Positions 22,366-31,100 of a DNA stretch of 36,953 nt are shown piece by piece (the first letter of the stretch is position 1; each line of letters starts with the position of its first letter). Source of the DNA: a virus. The translations under genes and the position numbers were made by a program. The notes under the pieces were generated by a model. The model saw nothing but the letters and a program-made list of their open reading frames with translations. It made no database searches and was not told the origin of the DNA. Where the stretch lies: IMG/VR virus record IMGVR_UViG_3300045902_000374, positions 1-36,953 of that record; one strand, 5' to 3'.

Positions 22366-22616
22366 ATGTAGCTATATTTATGCTGGTCGGACTTAGTTGT
22401 TTTTTTCTTGGTATTTTTATAGGCGCTCTTTTGATTCAAATTGCTGAATTTAAAAAGCGGGAAAAATTAGAGAAAGAAAACAAAGATATGTTGGCTTCGA
22501 AGTTTGCGGAAGCATACCAACTGGCGCAACAGCAAGCCGCTTTTATTGAAAAGCAATGCGCAGATATTAAGGAATTGCAAACAATGTTAGATATGAGAGC
22601 AGCGCGGCGCAACTAG
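22359..22616 (+). CDS. Small TM plus coiled-coil protein in the head module
   Basis: 85 residues. An N-terminal transmembrane helix (about 4-28, IFMLVGLSCFFLGIFIGALLI) is followed by a coiled coil (FKKREKLEKENKDMLASKF, QQQAAFIEKQCADIKELQTML). The layout resembles spanins and small holins and is odd between portal and protease. It overlaps the previous gene by 7 bases, so it is probably expressed with the head genes. Function unknown. Confidence 0.6.
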   Translation: MLNVAIFMLVGLSCFFLGIFIGALLIQIAEFKKREKLEKENKDMLASKFAEAYQLAQQQAAFIEKQCADIKELQTMLDMRAARRN

Positions 22617-22653
22617 CTAGCGTTTGTAATTAAGTTCAATTTTAGATAGCAAT

Positions 22654-22685
22654 CGCGCCAACGCCTCACGGCGTAAGCGCGTTTT
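22654..22685 (+). terminator. Hairpin with short T run before the protease gene
   Basis: CGCGC (22654-22658) and ACGCC (22661-22665) pair with GGCGT (22670-22674) and GCGCG (22677-22681) around a TCAC loop, with small internal mismatches, followed by TTTT. It lies in the 99-base gap before the protease. The T run is short, so it may be a partial terminator that lowers read-through, or an mRNA 5-prime structure. Confidence 0.4.
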
Positions 22686-22715
22686 CCGGAAGCCTCCTAT
22701 GCGATTTTTATTATT

Positions 22716-23522
22716 ATGAATACAAAAGACTTTTTTTTGCGAGAATACAAGGCGACCGATGAAGGGAATGGCACAATAAGCGGCTATTTCTCGGTATTTG
22801 GCAATGTTGATAGGTCGAATGAAATTGTCGTAAAAGGCGCTTTCCAGAATACGATACCGCAATTTCTGAAGAGCGGTTTTATCGCTTCAAATCATGAGTT
22901 TAGCAGCATACCAATTGCTATGCCGTTACAGGCTTTTGAGGACGAAATAGGTCTTTTTGTAACGGCGGAATTTCACAGCACGCCGAAGGCGCAAGAAATG
23001 CGGAGGACGGTGCAAGAACGCGTCGCTAAGGGCTTGGAAGTGAAAACATCAATTGGCTATCAGGTCAATGACGCGGAATACAACACAGAGGGCGTAAGGC
23101 TCTTGAAAGATTTGGAATTATTTGAGTGCAGTATTGTGAACACCCCTGCAAATCCTCGTGCCGCTTTAACCAGCGTAAAGTCGTTGCTTGCTAACGATAT
23201 GACGCTTGAAGAGCAGCACGAAATGACGCTTGCTGTCATTGACCACTATGCAAGGAGAATGAAGGAATATAAGGCGCTAAAAACGAAAGATGGGCGCGCT
23301 ATTTCTAAACGCACTAGAGAGAGGCTCTTATCGGTGCTTGAGGCTCTTGATAGTTTGGAAACGCCAAAAGCCATCTTACGGGAGTTAGTCGCTGAAAGGG
23401 ACGCTATAGAGGCGGAACTATTGGCGCAACAAGCGGCGCGCGAAGACGCCCTTAAAGCGAAACAAACGGCGCTCAACAAACTAAAAGCTGCAAGTTTGAC
23501 AGCAACACTATTATTATCGTAG
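22716..23522 (+). CDS. Prohead protease (HK97 type, S78) with C-terminal extension
   Basis: 268 residues. The protease domain (about 1-165) shows GTISGYFSVFGNVDRSNEIV, catalytic His60 in SNHEF, catalytic Ser112 in KTSIGY, and LELFECSIVNTPANPRA near the end. It cleaves scaffold and capsid N-termini during head maturation. After about residue 170 a long helical, charged segment follows (DHYARRMKEYKALK, AERDAIEAELLAQQAAREDALKAKQ), more than the protease needs. It may act as a scaffold. It lies 10 bases before the capsid gene. Confidence 0.9.
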   Translation: MNTKDFFLREYKATDEGNGTISGYFSVFGNVDRSNEIVVKGAFQNTIPQFLKSGFIASNHEFSSIPIAMPLQAFEDEIGLFVTAEFHSTPKAQEMRRTVQERVAKGLEVKTSIGYQVNDAEYNTEGVRLLKDLELFECSIVNTPANPRAALTSVKSLLANDMTLEEQHEMTLAVIDHYARRMKEYKALKTKDGRAISKRTRERLLSVLEALDSLETPKAILRELVAERDAIEAELLAQQAAREDALKAKQTALNKLKAASLTATLLLS

Positions 23523-23532
23523 AGGTTAAAAT

Positions 23533-24816
23533 ATGGGTCTCGTAGAACAAAAAAATACGGCTATTGAGCGTATGCGCGCACTCTCTGGAGATGTGAAGTC
23601 CCTTATCGAGAAAGTGGAAGCGGGTACGGCAACGGCTGAAGAACTGGCAAGCGTTGATACAAAAAGCGCTGAAATTAAGCAACTAGAATCCGAATTGAAA
23701 ACGCTCAATGCCCTTATTGAACAAAAAGAAGCGGCGGCGAAAGCGGCAAAAGAATGGGCGAAGCCGGTGAACGATTTTGGTCAAAAATTGGACAGCTTGG
23801 CAACTATGGGCAACGAAACGAAGAACGCCACAAACGCAGATACGTTTCTCTCTTCGCAAGAGTTCAAAAATATATCCGATAGTCTTGCGCAATTTAAGGG
23901 ACAACTTCCCAAAGGGTTCCGTGTAAATACGCAGCCTGTGGAGGTGAAAACCCTTATCAACACAGGCGTAAGTAGCTTTGGGAATATGATTAGCGCAGAG
24001 CGGTTGCCTGGTCTCGATACGGTTGAGTTTTCCAAACCGCTGACGCTCCTTAATCTTATCACTCGTTCACAAACGAGCAGCAACATTGTCGAATACCACA
24101 TTCATACTGGATTTACCAATAGCGCGGCGAACGTCCCTGAGGCGACGGCAACGGGTGGCGGTTCAGGCGCAAAACCTGAATCTGGTATGGGGGTAGTAAC
24201 AACGCAACAGGCGCTTGTGCGCACGATTTCCCACTACTTGCCCGTTACGCGACAAGCATTGCAGGATATACCCGCGCTGCGCACGCTTATTAACCAGGCG
24301 CTTACGTTTGGTATGCAAGAGCGCTTGGAATCCCAAATTTTGAGCGGCGACGGGTTAGGTGAAAACTTACTTGGCATCTTGAATACGCCTGGTATTACTA
24401 CTATCCCATTCAACGGCGATGAGTTTGACACGCTGCGTACTGCATTAACGGCGGTGCAAATTGGCGGGCGTACCAATCCAAATGCGATTGTTATTCACCC
24501 TAACGATTGGGAATTGTTGGAAACGAAAAAGGATACAACGGGTCAGTATTTTTCTGGCAATCCTTTCCGCAATACGACATTTTCGGCTAACATTTGGGGC
24601 GTCCCTGTCGTAACAAACGAGAGCATTACCCCCGGCGAAGCGCTTATTGGCAACTTTGCTTTTGCTACCCTGTGGGAATCTCTTTCGCCTGTCATTTTAT
24701 TAAGCGATTCACATTTAGATTTTTTCACCCGCAACCTTATTGCGCTATTGGGCGAAATGCGAGCAGCTTTCGGCGTTATTCGCCCATCTGCTTTCAAACG
24801 CGTTGCATTAGCATAA
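23533..24816 (+). CDS. Major capsid protein, HK97 fold
   Basis: 427 residues, AGAGG 8 bases before the ATG. The first 100 or so residues form a coiled-coil delta domain (EQKNTAIERMRALSGDVKSLIEK, IKQLESELKTLNALIEQKE). In HK97 relatives this serves as scaffold and is removed by the protease. The mature part shows the family pattern: TGGGSGAKPESG, ISHYLPVTRQALQDIP, LESQILSGDGLGENLLGILNT, AIVIHPNDWELLETKKD, NIWGVPVVTNESITPGEALIG and FFTRNLIALLGEMRAAFGV. It builds the icosahedral shell and follows the protease directly. Confidence 0.96.
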   Translation: MGLVEQKNTAIERMRALSGDVKSLIEKVEAGTATAEELASVDTKSAEIKQLESELKTLNALIEQKEAAAKAAKEWAKPVNDFGQKLDSLATMGNETKNATNADTFLSSQEFKNISDSLAQFKGQLPKGFRVNTQPVEVKTLINTGVSSFGNMISAERLPGLDTVEFSKPLTLLNLITRSQTSSNIVEYHIHTGFTNSAANVPEATATGGGSGAKPESGMGVVTTQQALVRTISHYLPVTRQALQDIPALRTLINQALTFGMQERLESQILSGDGLGENLLGILNTPGITTIPFNGDEFDTLRTALTAVQIGGRTNPNAIVIHPNDWELLETKKDTTGQYFSGNPFRNTTFSANIWGVPVVTNESITPGEALIGNFAFATLWESLSPVILLSDSHLDFFTRNLIALLGEMRAAFGVIRPSAFKRVALA

Positions 24817-24822
24817 CACACT

Positions 24823-25140
24823 ATGGCATACATACCAAATACAAGCATTTGGGCGTCTGAAAACGGCAAGGAAATTTACTATCAGGATGACCCGCCTAAG
24901 GGCGTCCGCGCCGTCTTAATTGCCTCGCGCGGGAAGGTAGTAAATCCGTTTTTTGTGAAAAAGTATGGTCTCAAAGAGCAGCCGCAAACGGCTGTGGTTG
25001 AGCCTGTGCCGGACGTTGAAACGGTTTCGGAGCGGCACATCGCTGAAAAGACGCATACGGAAGTAGAAACGAAAATTGTTGAGCCGGAAACGCCTGAAAA
25101 GGGTTTTAATCCTAAGCGCACAAAACACGAACGGCAATGA
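24823..25140 (+). CDS. Small head-module protein with disordered acidic tail
   Basis: 105 residues, 6 bases after the capsid gene. A small ordered N-terminal part (AYIPNTSIWASENGKEIYYQDDPP, VLIASRGKVVNPFFVKKYGL; about 1-50) is followed by a low-complexity Glu/Val/Thr/Pro tail. The stop overlaps the connector start (ATGA). Proteins of this size and position are often minor capsid or decoration proteins. Not assigned to a family. Confidence 0.6.
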   Translation: MAYIPNTSIWASENGKEIYYQDDPPKGVRAVLIASRGKVVNPFFVKKYGLKEQPQTAVVEPVPDVETVSERHIAEKTHTEVETKIVEPETPEKGFNPKRTKHERQ

Positions 25141-25685
25141 TAACTCTTGGCTATCTGAAATCACATTTGCAGATAACATCTAACGCATTTGACGGCTTGC
25201 TTAACGATTATATCGCATGGGCAACAAAGCAGATTGAAGATTACTGCGAACAGCCTGTGGCGGTAACGCTGCGAACTATCCCCGTGAAATCGTATGAAAT
25301 ATTACCTGTAAATGTGCTTTCGATAGCAAGCGTACAAGGGCGCAATAGCATACAACAGGCATGGCAAACACTGTCGTTGCTTGATTATACGCTAGTAACG
25401 CAAGATTTGACGCGTCAGTACCTAGAAATCCGTTCTAATTTTTGGCAGTACCAAGCTTCTTTGCTCGTTGGCATATCACCCGTACCGGCTCCAATAGTGC
25501 GTGTTTGCTATGAAATTTGCAAAGAAGCGGCGCAAAACGACGGCATTTTGGGCGGTGAAGAGACATTTAGAGTATCGCAAATTGCTAAATCTAAGGGCGG
25601 GGACACGCAAACTACGGTATTGGCGAATCTGTCAAACGCGCATAAGGCGCTTTTGGCTCCGTATAAAATTGTGAGGCTCTCCTAA
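25137..25685 (+). CDS. Head-tail connector protein (HK97 gp6-like)
   Basis: 182 residues. It starts with LGYLKSHLQITSNAFDGLLNDYIAWATKQIEDYCEQPVAV in short pieces characteristic of the gp6/gp15-type adaptor: paired N-terminal helices, then a beta part (RTIPVKSYEILPVNVLSIASV) and closing helices (ICKEAAQND). It forms a ring under the portal. It overlaps both neighbours (ATGA before, TAATG after). Function follows from family and position. Confidence 0.8.
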   Translation: MITLGYLKSHLQITSNAFDGLLNDYIAWATKQIEDYCEQPVAVTLRTIPVKSYEILPVNVLSIASVQGRNSIQQAWQTLSLLDYTLVTQDLTRQYLEIRSNFWQYQASLLVGISPVPAPIVRVCYEICKEAAQNDGILGGEETFRVSQIAKSKGGDTQTTVLANLSNAHKALLAPYKIVRLS

Positions 25686-26188
25686 TGGAAACACCAATAC
25701 AACGCATAGAAAAGCGGTTGCCGGAGATTATCAAAGGCGCGCTTAAGCGTGTTCCCGTGCTGTTTCAAGGGTATATCGGCGTCCAGATGGGCGACGGGCG
25801 CGGCAAAAACCTACGCAACACTACAAACCGACTAAATATACAATCTGGTCGGCTTATAAAATCGTTTTTGCCAAATTCTCCCGAAAACATTACACGATTT
25901 ACGCAATCTGGCACAAAATTCGGCATTGAGATTGGTACGAAAGTTCCATACGCGCGGATTCACGAAGAAGGCGGTATAATACCGCGAACGGAAAAACAAC
26001 GCCGGTACTTTTGGGCGATGTTTTACAAAACAAGCGACGTGAAATATAAGTATATGGCGCTTAGTAAAACCCCGTTCACGATTAGGGCGCGCCCTTATTT
26101 TAAGCCTGCGGCGGATGAATTTTTGCGAGACGGCGTGCCATTATTGCAAAAAATTATTCGACAAGCAATCATAGACGAAATGGCATGA
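25685..26188 (+). CDS. Tail completion / virion morphogenesis protein (Mu gpG-like)
   Basis: 167 residues. SGRLIKSFLPNSPENITRF, then GTKVPYARIHEEGGIIPRTEKQRR and RARPYFKPAADEF near the C-terminus match the phage virion morphogenesis family, which joins heads to tails. Position between connector and tail terminator agrees. Start overlaps the previous stop by one base and its own stop overlaps the next start (ATGA). Confidence 0.75.
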   Translation: METPIQRIEKRLPEIIKGALKRVPVLFQGYIGVQMGDGRGKNLRNTTNRLNIQSGRLIKSFLPNSPENITRFTQSGTKFGIEIGTKVPYARIHEEGGIIPRTEKQRRYFWAMFYKTSDVKYKYMALSKTPFTIRARPYFKPAADEFLRDGVPLLQKIIRQAIIDEMA

Positions 26189-26640
26189 ATAAACGCGAAC
26201 ATTTCCACAATAGTATTTATGCACGCTTACAGACTATCGCAGGTTTGGGCGTGTATCATACCTACGTGGAGCGTCGCAATTACAAACGCCCTTTTGTGGT
26301 TGTAAGCATTGACCCTGCGCAGATGCAGCCGGAATATTACGAAAATACAGAGCTGTCGCACAAGCGGGGAGAATGTATGGTAGCCATCCGGCTTTTCATC
26401 CGCGCCGCGTCTAATGACGTTGATGGGCTTGGATTGCTTCGGCAAGAGTATAATTTATGGGTACACCTAATTGAAACGGCGCTAGATAATTTTCAGCTAA
26501 CGCCTGAAAAATTCGGCACAATGATAGTCGAAAACGCTGTTTGTAGCGTGGTATCGGAAGCTCCGCTATTTGATGACGCGGAACAAGACGGCGAAGGCAT
26601 AATATTCGCTCGGATTGACTACACGCAGCGATATGAATAA
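26185..26640 (+). CDS. Tail terminator-like protein (putative)
   Basis: 151 residues with a compact alpha/beta layout: IYARLQTIAGLGVYHTYV, PFVVVSIDPAQMQPE, ECMVAIRLFIRAAS, LWVHLIETALDNF and EDGEGIIFARIDYTQRYE-like strands at the end. The pattern and the slot between the completion and major tail proteins are those of tail terminators, which cap the growing tail tube and bind the connector. The call rests mainly on order and size. Confidence 0.6.
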   Translation: MNKREHFHNSIYARLQTIAGLGVYHTYVERRNYKRPFVVVSIDPAQMQPEYYENTELSHKRGECMVAIRLFIRAASNDVDGLGLLRQEYNLWVHLIETALDNFQLTPEKFGTMIVENAVCSVVSEAPLFDDAEQDGEGIIFARIDYTQRYE

Positions 26641-26679
26641 AAAAATTGGTTTTCATATCACACTAATTGAAAGACGAAC

Positions 26680-27261
26680 ATGGCTAAATACTCACGAAAA
26701 GGCGCGGGTAACCTTTTGCGCGTTTACGAGATAGACACAGCGCATACGACGCCTGCGGGCACTCTTGAAATAGAGTTTAACCAAACGTTTGCATCGGCGT
26801 TCACAAGGCAGGATTCAGGCGCGTGGGAAATTGCTTTAGACCAAGATATGGTCAATAAAGAGTTTTGGGCGTTCCTGAAAGATTTTGCTATTGCAGGCGG
26901 GACGGCAACCGATGACGAGTTCTACGAAGATGGCACAATTGCGGAAAAAGTGGCAAGCGTTTCATCGGGAGGCTCTGTCCGGAACATTATGGTTGTATGG
27001 CACGGTGAATCGCATCCGAAAGTACCGAGCGGCAACGAGCGACGTTGTTTTATCGCGGTGGCAACCGTAGCAACTTCAAGCGGCGCGTTTACAACAAACA
27101 ACAATGACCGCACAAAGCCGACTGTTACTATTACTACAGTCCCGGCAAAAGAGGACGTGCTGTTTGCGGCGGCAAAATTTGCACCCGCCCTTGTAATTGG
27201 AGCAGACCAAACGCTTCCGAAGGGGTCATACGGTGAAATGGTATTCTTAGACATTCCGTAA
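26680..27261 (+). CDS. Major tail protein (tube)
   Basis: 193 residues, 39 bases after the tail terminator. The beta-rich chain (AGTLEIEFNQTFASAFTRQD, GSVRNIMVVWHGESHPKV, RRCFIAVATVATSSGAFT, TVTITTVPAKEDVLFAAAKF) fits a tube protein. Position before the chaperones and tape measure, and a strong terminator right after it, fit a highly expressed subunit. The homology itself is not obvious to me by eye, so the assignment is largely by position. Confidence 0.7.
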   Translation: MAKYSRKGAGNLLRVYEIDTAHTTPAGTLEIEFNQTFASAFTRQDSGAWEIALDQDMVNKEFWAFLKDFAIAGGTATDDEFYEDGTIAEKVASVSSGGSVRNIMVVWHGESHPKVPSGNERRCFIAVATVATSSGAFTTNNNDRTKPTVTITTVPAKEDVLFAAAKFAPALVIGADQTLPKGSYGEMVFLDIP

Positions 27262-27286
27262 AACGCTCAGAAATCCACCACAACGA

Positions 27287-27340
27287 GCCGGAAACAAGCA
27301 AGGCATAGGTAAATATGCCTTGCTTCGTTTCGGCGCTTTT
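27287..27340 (+). terminator. Strong hairpin terminator after the major tail gene
   Basis: AAGCAAGGCATA (27296-27307) pairs perfectly with TATGCCTTGCTT (27314-27325) across a six-base loop. The stem extends with GAAAC (27291-27295) to GTTTC (27327-27331) and GCC (27287-27289) to GGC (27332-27334), leaving single bulges. CTTTT follows (27336-27340). The T run is short but the stem is about 20 bp. It would cut transcription of the chaperone and tape measure genes relative to the tube gene. Confidence 0.75.
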
Positions 27341-27362
27341 ACGACCTTAAAACGCGGCAAAA

Positions 27363-27839
27363 ATGGCAAAAACAACAAAAGACACTATTAAAATTGTATC
27401 GTACCGCGAAGACGGGACGCAAATTACGATTGAAGCGGCGGCGCGCCCGCTTTCAATGAAAGTTTTGCACGAAGTAGAGGCGTTGCGAACTCAATATACG
27501 GATTTTGCACAGCTTGCGGCGCTTATCGCAAGCATGGCGGAGGCGGGTTTTGATGACACAGATGAAACGATGAGACCGTTCAAACAGTTAATTAAAATGT
27601 TTGAAAAGGGCATGACGGAAGAGCAAGCGGTCGCGCTCCTTCGGAAGGACATGGGTGAAACGGCGTTAAAAAATAGCGAATTAAGCGTAGAGTTGTTGCG
27701 GAAACTTATGGTTCGCGAGCAACTGAAAACATCTGAAAAAGAACTAATAGACAGCGATATACACGGAGATTTCTGGCAGAATGCAGATTTAACGCTTATC
27801 CGTGAGCAAGCTGAAGACTACTTTCGCCGCTATCAATAA
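27363..27839 (+). CDS. Tail assembly chaperone, short product (gpG-like)
   Basis: 158 residues, helical and acidic (PLSMKVLHEVEALRTQYTDF, EEQAVALLRKDMGETALKN, LTLIREQAEDYFRRYQ). The slot between the major tail and tape measure genes is that of lambda gpG. Its 3-prime end overlaps a second reading frame that has no convincing own start, so a fraction of ribosomes probably shift near codon 154 (TTT C, 27822-27825) to make the longer gpGT-like product. Such proteins coat the tape measure during tail assembly. Confidence 0.75.
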   Translation: MAKTTKDTIKIVSYREDGTQITIEAAARPLSMKVLHEVEALRTQYTDFAQLAALIASMAEAGFDDTDETMRPFKQLIKMFEKGMTEEQAVALLRKDMGETALKNSELSVELLRKLMVREQLKTSEKELIDSDIHGDFWQNADLTLIREQAEDYFRRYQ

Positions 27840-28128
27840 CGAGATTAAGCGTGTGCAGGCGCTTTCTGGTTCGCCTGTATTCTACGAAATAGAAGATTTA
27901 TTATCGGAGCAAGAAAAACAGTCTATGCCGTTTGACCGTAGCGAATTGACATTCGGCATGGTGGAAGACGTAAATAGTAAATCGTTGTGTTTTTCGCTAG
28001 CAGGGAACGCGCTAGGCATGAAAGAATTGTACGAGAACACGCCTGCAAGCGAGGTTTTTGAGATGCACGTTTTACGCACGATTGAGCAATATTACGAACG
28101 GGTATTGTCTAACCGAATGAGGCGCTAA
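27802..28128 (+). CDS. Tail assembly chaperone extension (gpT-like), probably made by frameshift
   Basis: The frame is open from 27793 (after a TAA at 27790-27792) to 28128. If started at the GTG at 27802 it would be 108 residues, but no ribosome site precedes that codon. It is in frame +1 (or -2) relative to the upstream gene, unlike the -1 shift of lambda. The likely slip is P-site tRNA-Phe moving from TTT to TTC at 27822-27825, joining EDYF to AAINNEIKR. The tail (MHVLRTIEQYYERVL) is helical. It ends 4 bases before the tape measure gene, as expected for the T part. Confidence 0.7.
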   Translation: MSKLKTTFAAINNEIKRVQALSGSPVFYEIEDLLSEQEKQSMPFDRSELTFGMVEDVNSKSLCFSLAGNALGMKELYENTPASEVFEMHVLRTIEQYYERVLSNRMRR

Positions 28129-28132
28129 CATC

Positions 28133-31100
28133 ATGGCAGAACTAAAAATAGATTTTAGTATTGACGCCTCGCAAGCGGCGGCGGCGGTTAAGAAATTGTC
28201 CGCAGATGTTACAAAGTTAGGCGACTTGTTAAAAGGCGGTAAAGATGTGCGCGTTGAAACGGGGGACGCAGATAAAAGCATTAATGCGTTAAGCGCTGCA
28301 TACAAAAACACGAAAAGCGAAGTTTCGGGGCTTGTTGATGCACAGAAACAAGCGTTGACGGCATTGGCAGCAAGCGGGAAAACAGGTACGGCGGAATATA
28401 ATTCATTGTTGGCATCCCTAAAAAAAAACAACGACGAATTACAAAAAATAGAAGCCACAGCGAAGGATGTTGATAAAGCGCTTGGCGCAACTTCAAGCGC
28501 TTCCACGCTTGGAGAAAGATTTGCTAGCCTTAACCAAACGCTATCAGGTTTCAAACAATCGGCAGACGCTTTGAACGGTCTTACGGCTGGGTTCCAACAA
28601 CTTGATACCGCAACGGCGCGCATTAAAACGCTTGGCGGCGCGGCAAAAGAGCTCGCGCCCGAATTTCGCAATGTCGCGCTAGAACTTGCAAACACATTGC
28701 CGCTTGCGGCAGAGGATATACAAAAGGCTACTTACGACGCTTTGTCGGCTGGCATTGCGCCAACAAAAGAGGCAATTACAGCTTTTATCACCGCTTCGGG
28801 GAAATTGGCGACCGGCGGCGCGGAAACGATTGGCAACTCGGTTAATATTCTTTCGTCTGTGCTCAACGCTTATGGAGAGGAAGCGTCGAAGGCAAGCGAA
28901 TACAGCGATATACTGTTTACGACGGTTAATCTTGGTAAAACGTCAATCCCTGAATTAACAAGCACACTTTCTAATGTTGTTCCAACGGCGGCGGCGGCGG
29001 GAGTATCGCTAAAAAACGTTGGCGCGTCTTTGTCGGTTCTTACAGCCAACGGCGTACCGACGGCGCAATCTACCACGAAGTTAAATCAATTATTACTAGA
29101 GCTGCAAAAACCCGCAACAAATCTTGCGCCTATATTAAAAAAAGCGGGCGTTTCAATTGAAAGCCTCAAAAACGAGGATTTACCGACAAATCTTGGCAAA
29201 ATTCAAAAAGCGCTGAAAGAAGCAGGCGTTACAGCGACTCAAGCGTTTTCGTCATCGGAAGCGGGCGCGGCGTTTAACGTTTTAACTAAGGACTTATCTA
29301 AATTTCAAGGGACGCTTGACAGTTTCAACGTAAGCGCCGGAACGACAGAAGCGGCGTATCAGGATATGGTGGGGACGATTGAAAGCCAATCCAAACTAAT
29401 GGAATCCCGTTTAGGCGCGCTGAAAATTCGCGTTGTTGATAGTCTAGGCTCGTTTGGCACGGGCGCGATTGTTGCCACAAAACAACTCACTTCATTACAA
29501 TCGGAAATTACAACATTTGCGAGCCTAAAAGCGATTGTGCCAGAGGGCGCATTTGGTTCAATAGCGACCAAAGCGAAAGAAGCGGGTTCAAAAAGCGCGG
29601 AATTTTTGAAAACAGCATTTGAGAAAGTCCCGTTAGACGGTTTAAAAACAAAAATTTCGGACGCGCTTACGAAACTCAATATTGACCCTGCTAAATTTTC
29701 AGGGCAATTTGGCAAGCTAGGGGAAACGGCGGCAAAAGCTCTTTCCGGCGGGCTGTCAAGCATTGGCGCTGTAGCGTTTAACCCTATTACGCTAGGGATA
29801 ACGGCGGCGGCGGGCGCGTTGGCGCTTTTCTTTACCCAAACGGAAGCGGGCAAAAAATCATTTGAGCAAATTAAAAAAGTTGCAAGCGAGGCATTTGCTA
29901 CGCTTGGCAAAGCGTTAGAGCCGCTAGGGAAAGCTTTTGGAGAGATATTTGGCAGCCTCGCAAGTTCAAGCGGCGGTCTTCTTACAGCCCTTACCCCGCT
30001 TTTAGAGTTTTTAGGCAAAGGGCTTGCACAAGCAGCGCAGGGTTTAGGCGCTGTGTTAGTCGCTGTTTTTACGGGCGCGGCTAAGGCAATTACGTTTATT
30101 TCTAGCGGCATTACGGCTGTTATTAGCGGGGTTCAGGCGTTTTTTACCGCTATTTCGCCCGTTACGACGCAAATAGGATTGCTGGTTTCTGAAGTGGGCA
30201 AATTTATTGCCGCATTTGTAAGCGGCGCGTTTAATAATGTTGTTGGTATATTTAGCGCAATTGGCGGCGCGGTCTCAAAAGTGGCTTCACAATTAGGCAA
30301 GTTTATTTCAGAAACGATTAAGCCCGTCGGCGAAGCATTCTCTAATATTGGCAAAGCAATAAGCGGCTTTATTGCAACGCTTTTCGGCACATCGGCAGCG
30401 ACGGCGCAAGTCTCTACCAATACGGCGGCAATAGGCGCGGCGGCGGAAGGCGCGGCGAAGAGCGTTTCAACGTTTCAACAAGTTATCAAATTTTTGACTA
30501 GTAGTATTACCAATGTTCGCGCGGCATTGAACGGCATTTCAGGCGTTTTGACTACGTTAGGCGCGGCGTTCGCTCAATTTTTGGAAGGCGTCAAAACTCT
30601 AGATTTAAGTAAGATTACAGGCGCTTTTACCGATTTAGGCTCTAATGTGCAAAAATCCTTTACGGATAAATGGAACGAGACGTGGAACGAGGCGAATAAG
30701 ACAACTGAAAAAGCTACGGAACAAATAAAAAAAGAAATTGACACAAAGACAAAGGACGCTGCGGAACTAGCAAAGTCCAATCTTTCGCAACCGATTGCAT
30801 TAAAACTTGATATTAAAAAATTAGCGGAGGATTTTTCGGCGTTGCAAACTAGCCTCCAAAACACTGCAGAGACAGGAATAAAAGGGCTAACGCAAAACAC
30901 TTTGCAGGTTGCGGAAACAAAAGAAAAAGTTTCCGCTCTTAATAAGCAATTGGCAAGAGAGACCAATGCAGACAAAAAAGCGGCGTTACAAGCTCAATTA
31001 AAAGAACAAAAAGCGCAACTAGCGCAACGAGCGGCATTCGAGGCGGAAGAGCGCAAAAAAGCGCGCGAAGCAAGTAAAGAGGCGTTTAAAAATGAAACGG

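Noticed and set aside
28072-28695. Antisense ORF of 207 codons opposite the tape measure start
   Set aside because: Low-complexity mirror of an Ala/Lys-rich coding region. No promoter or ribosome site, and it overlaps two well supported genes.
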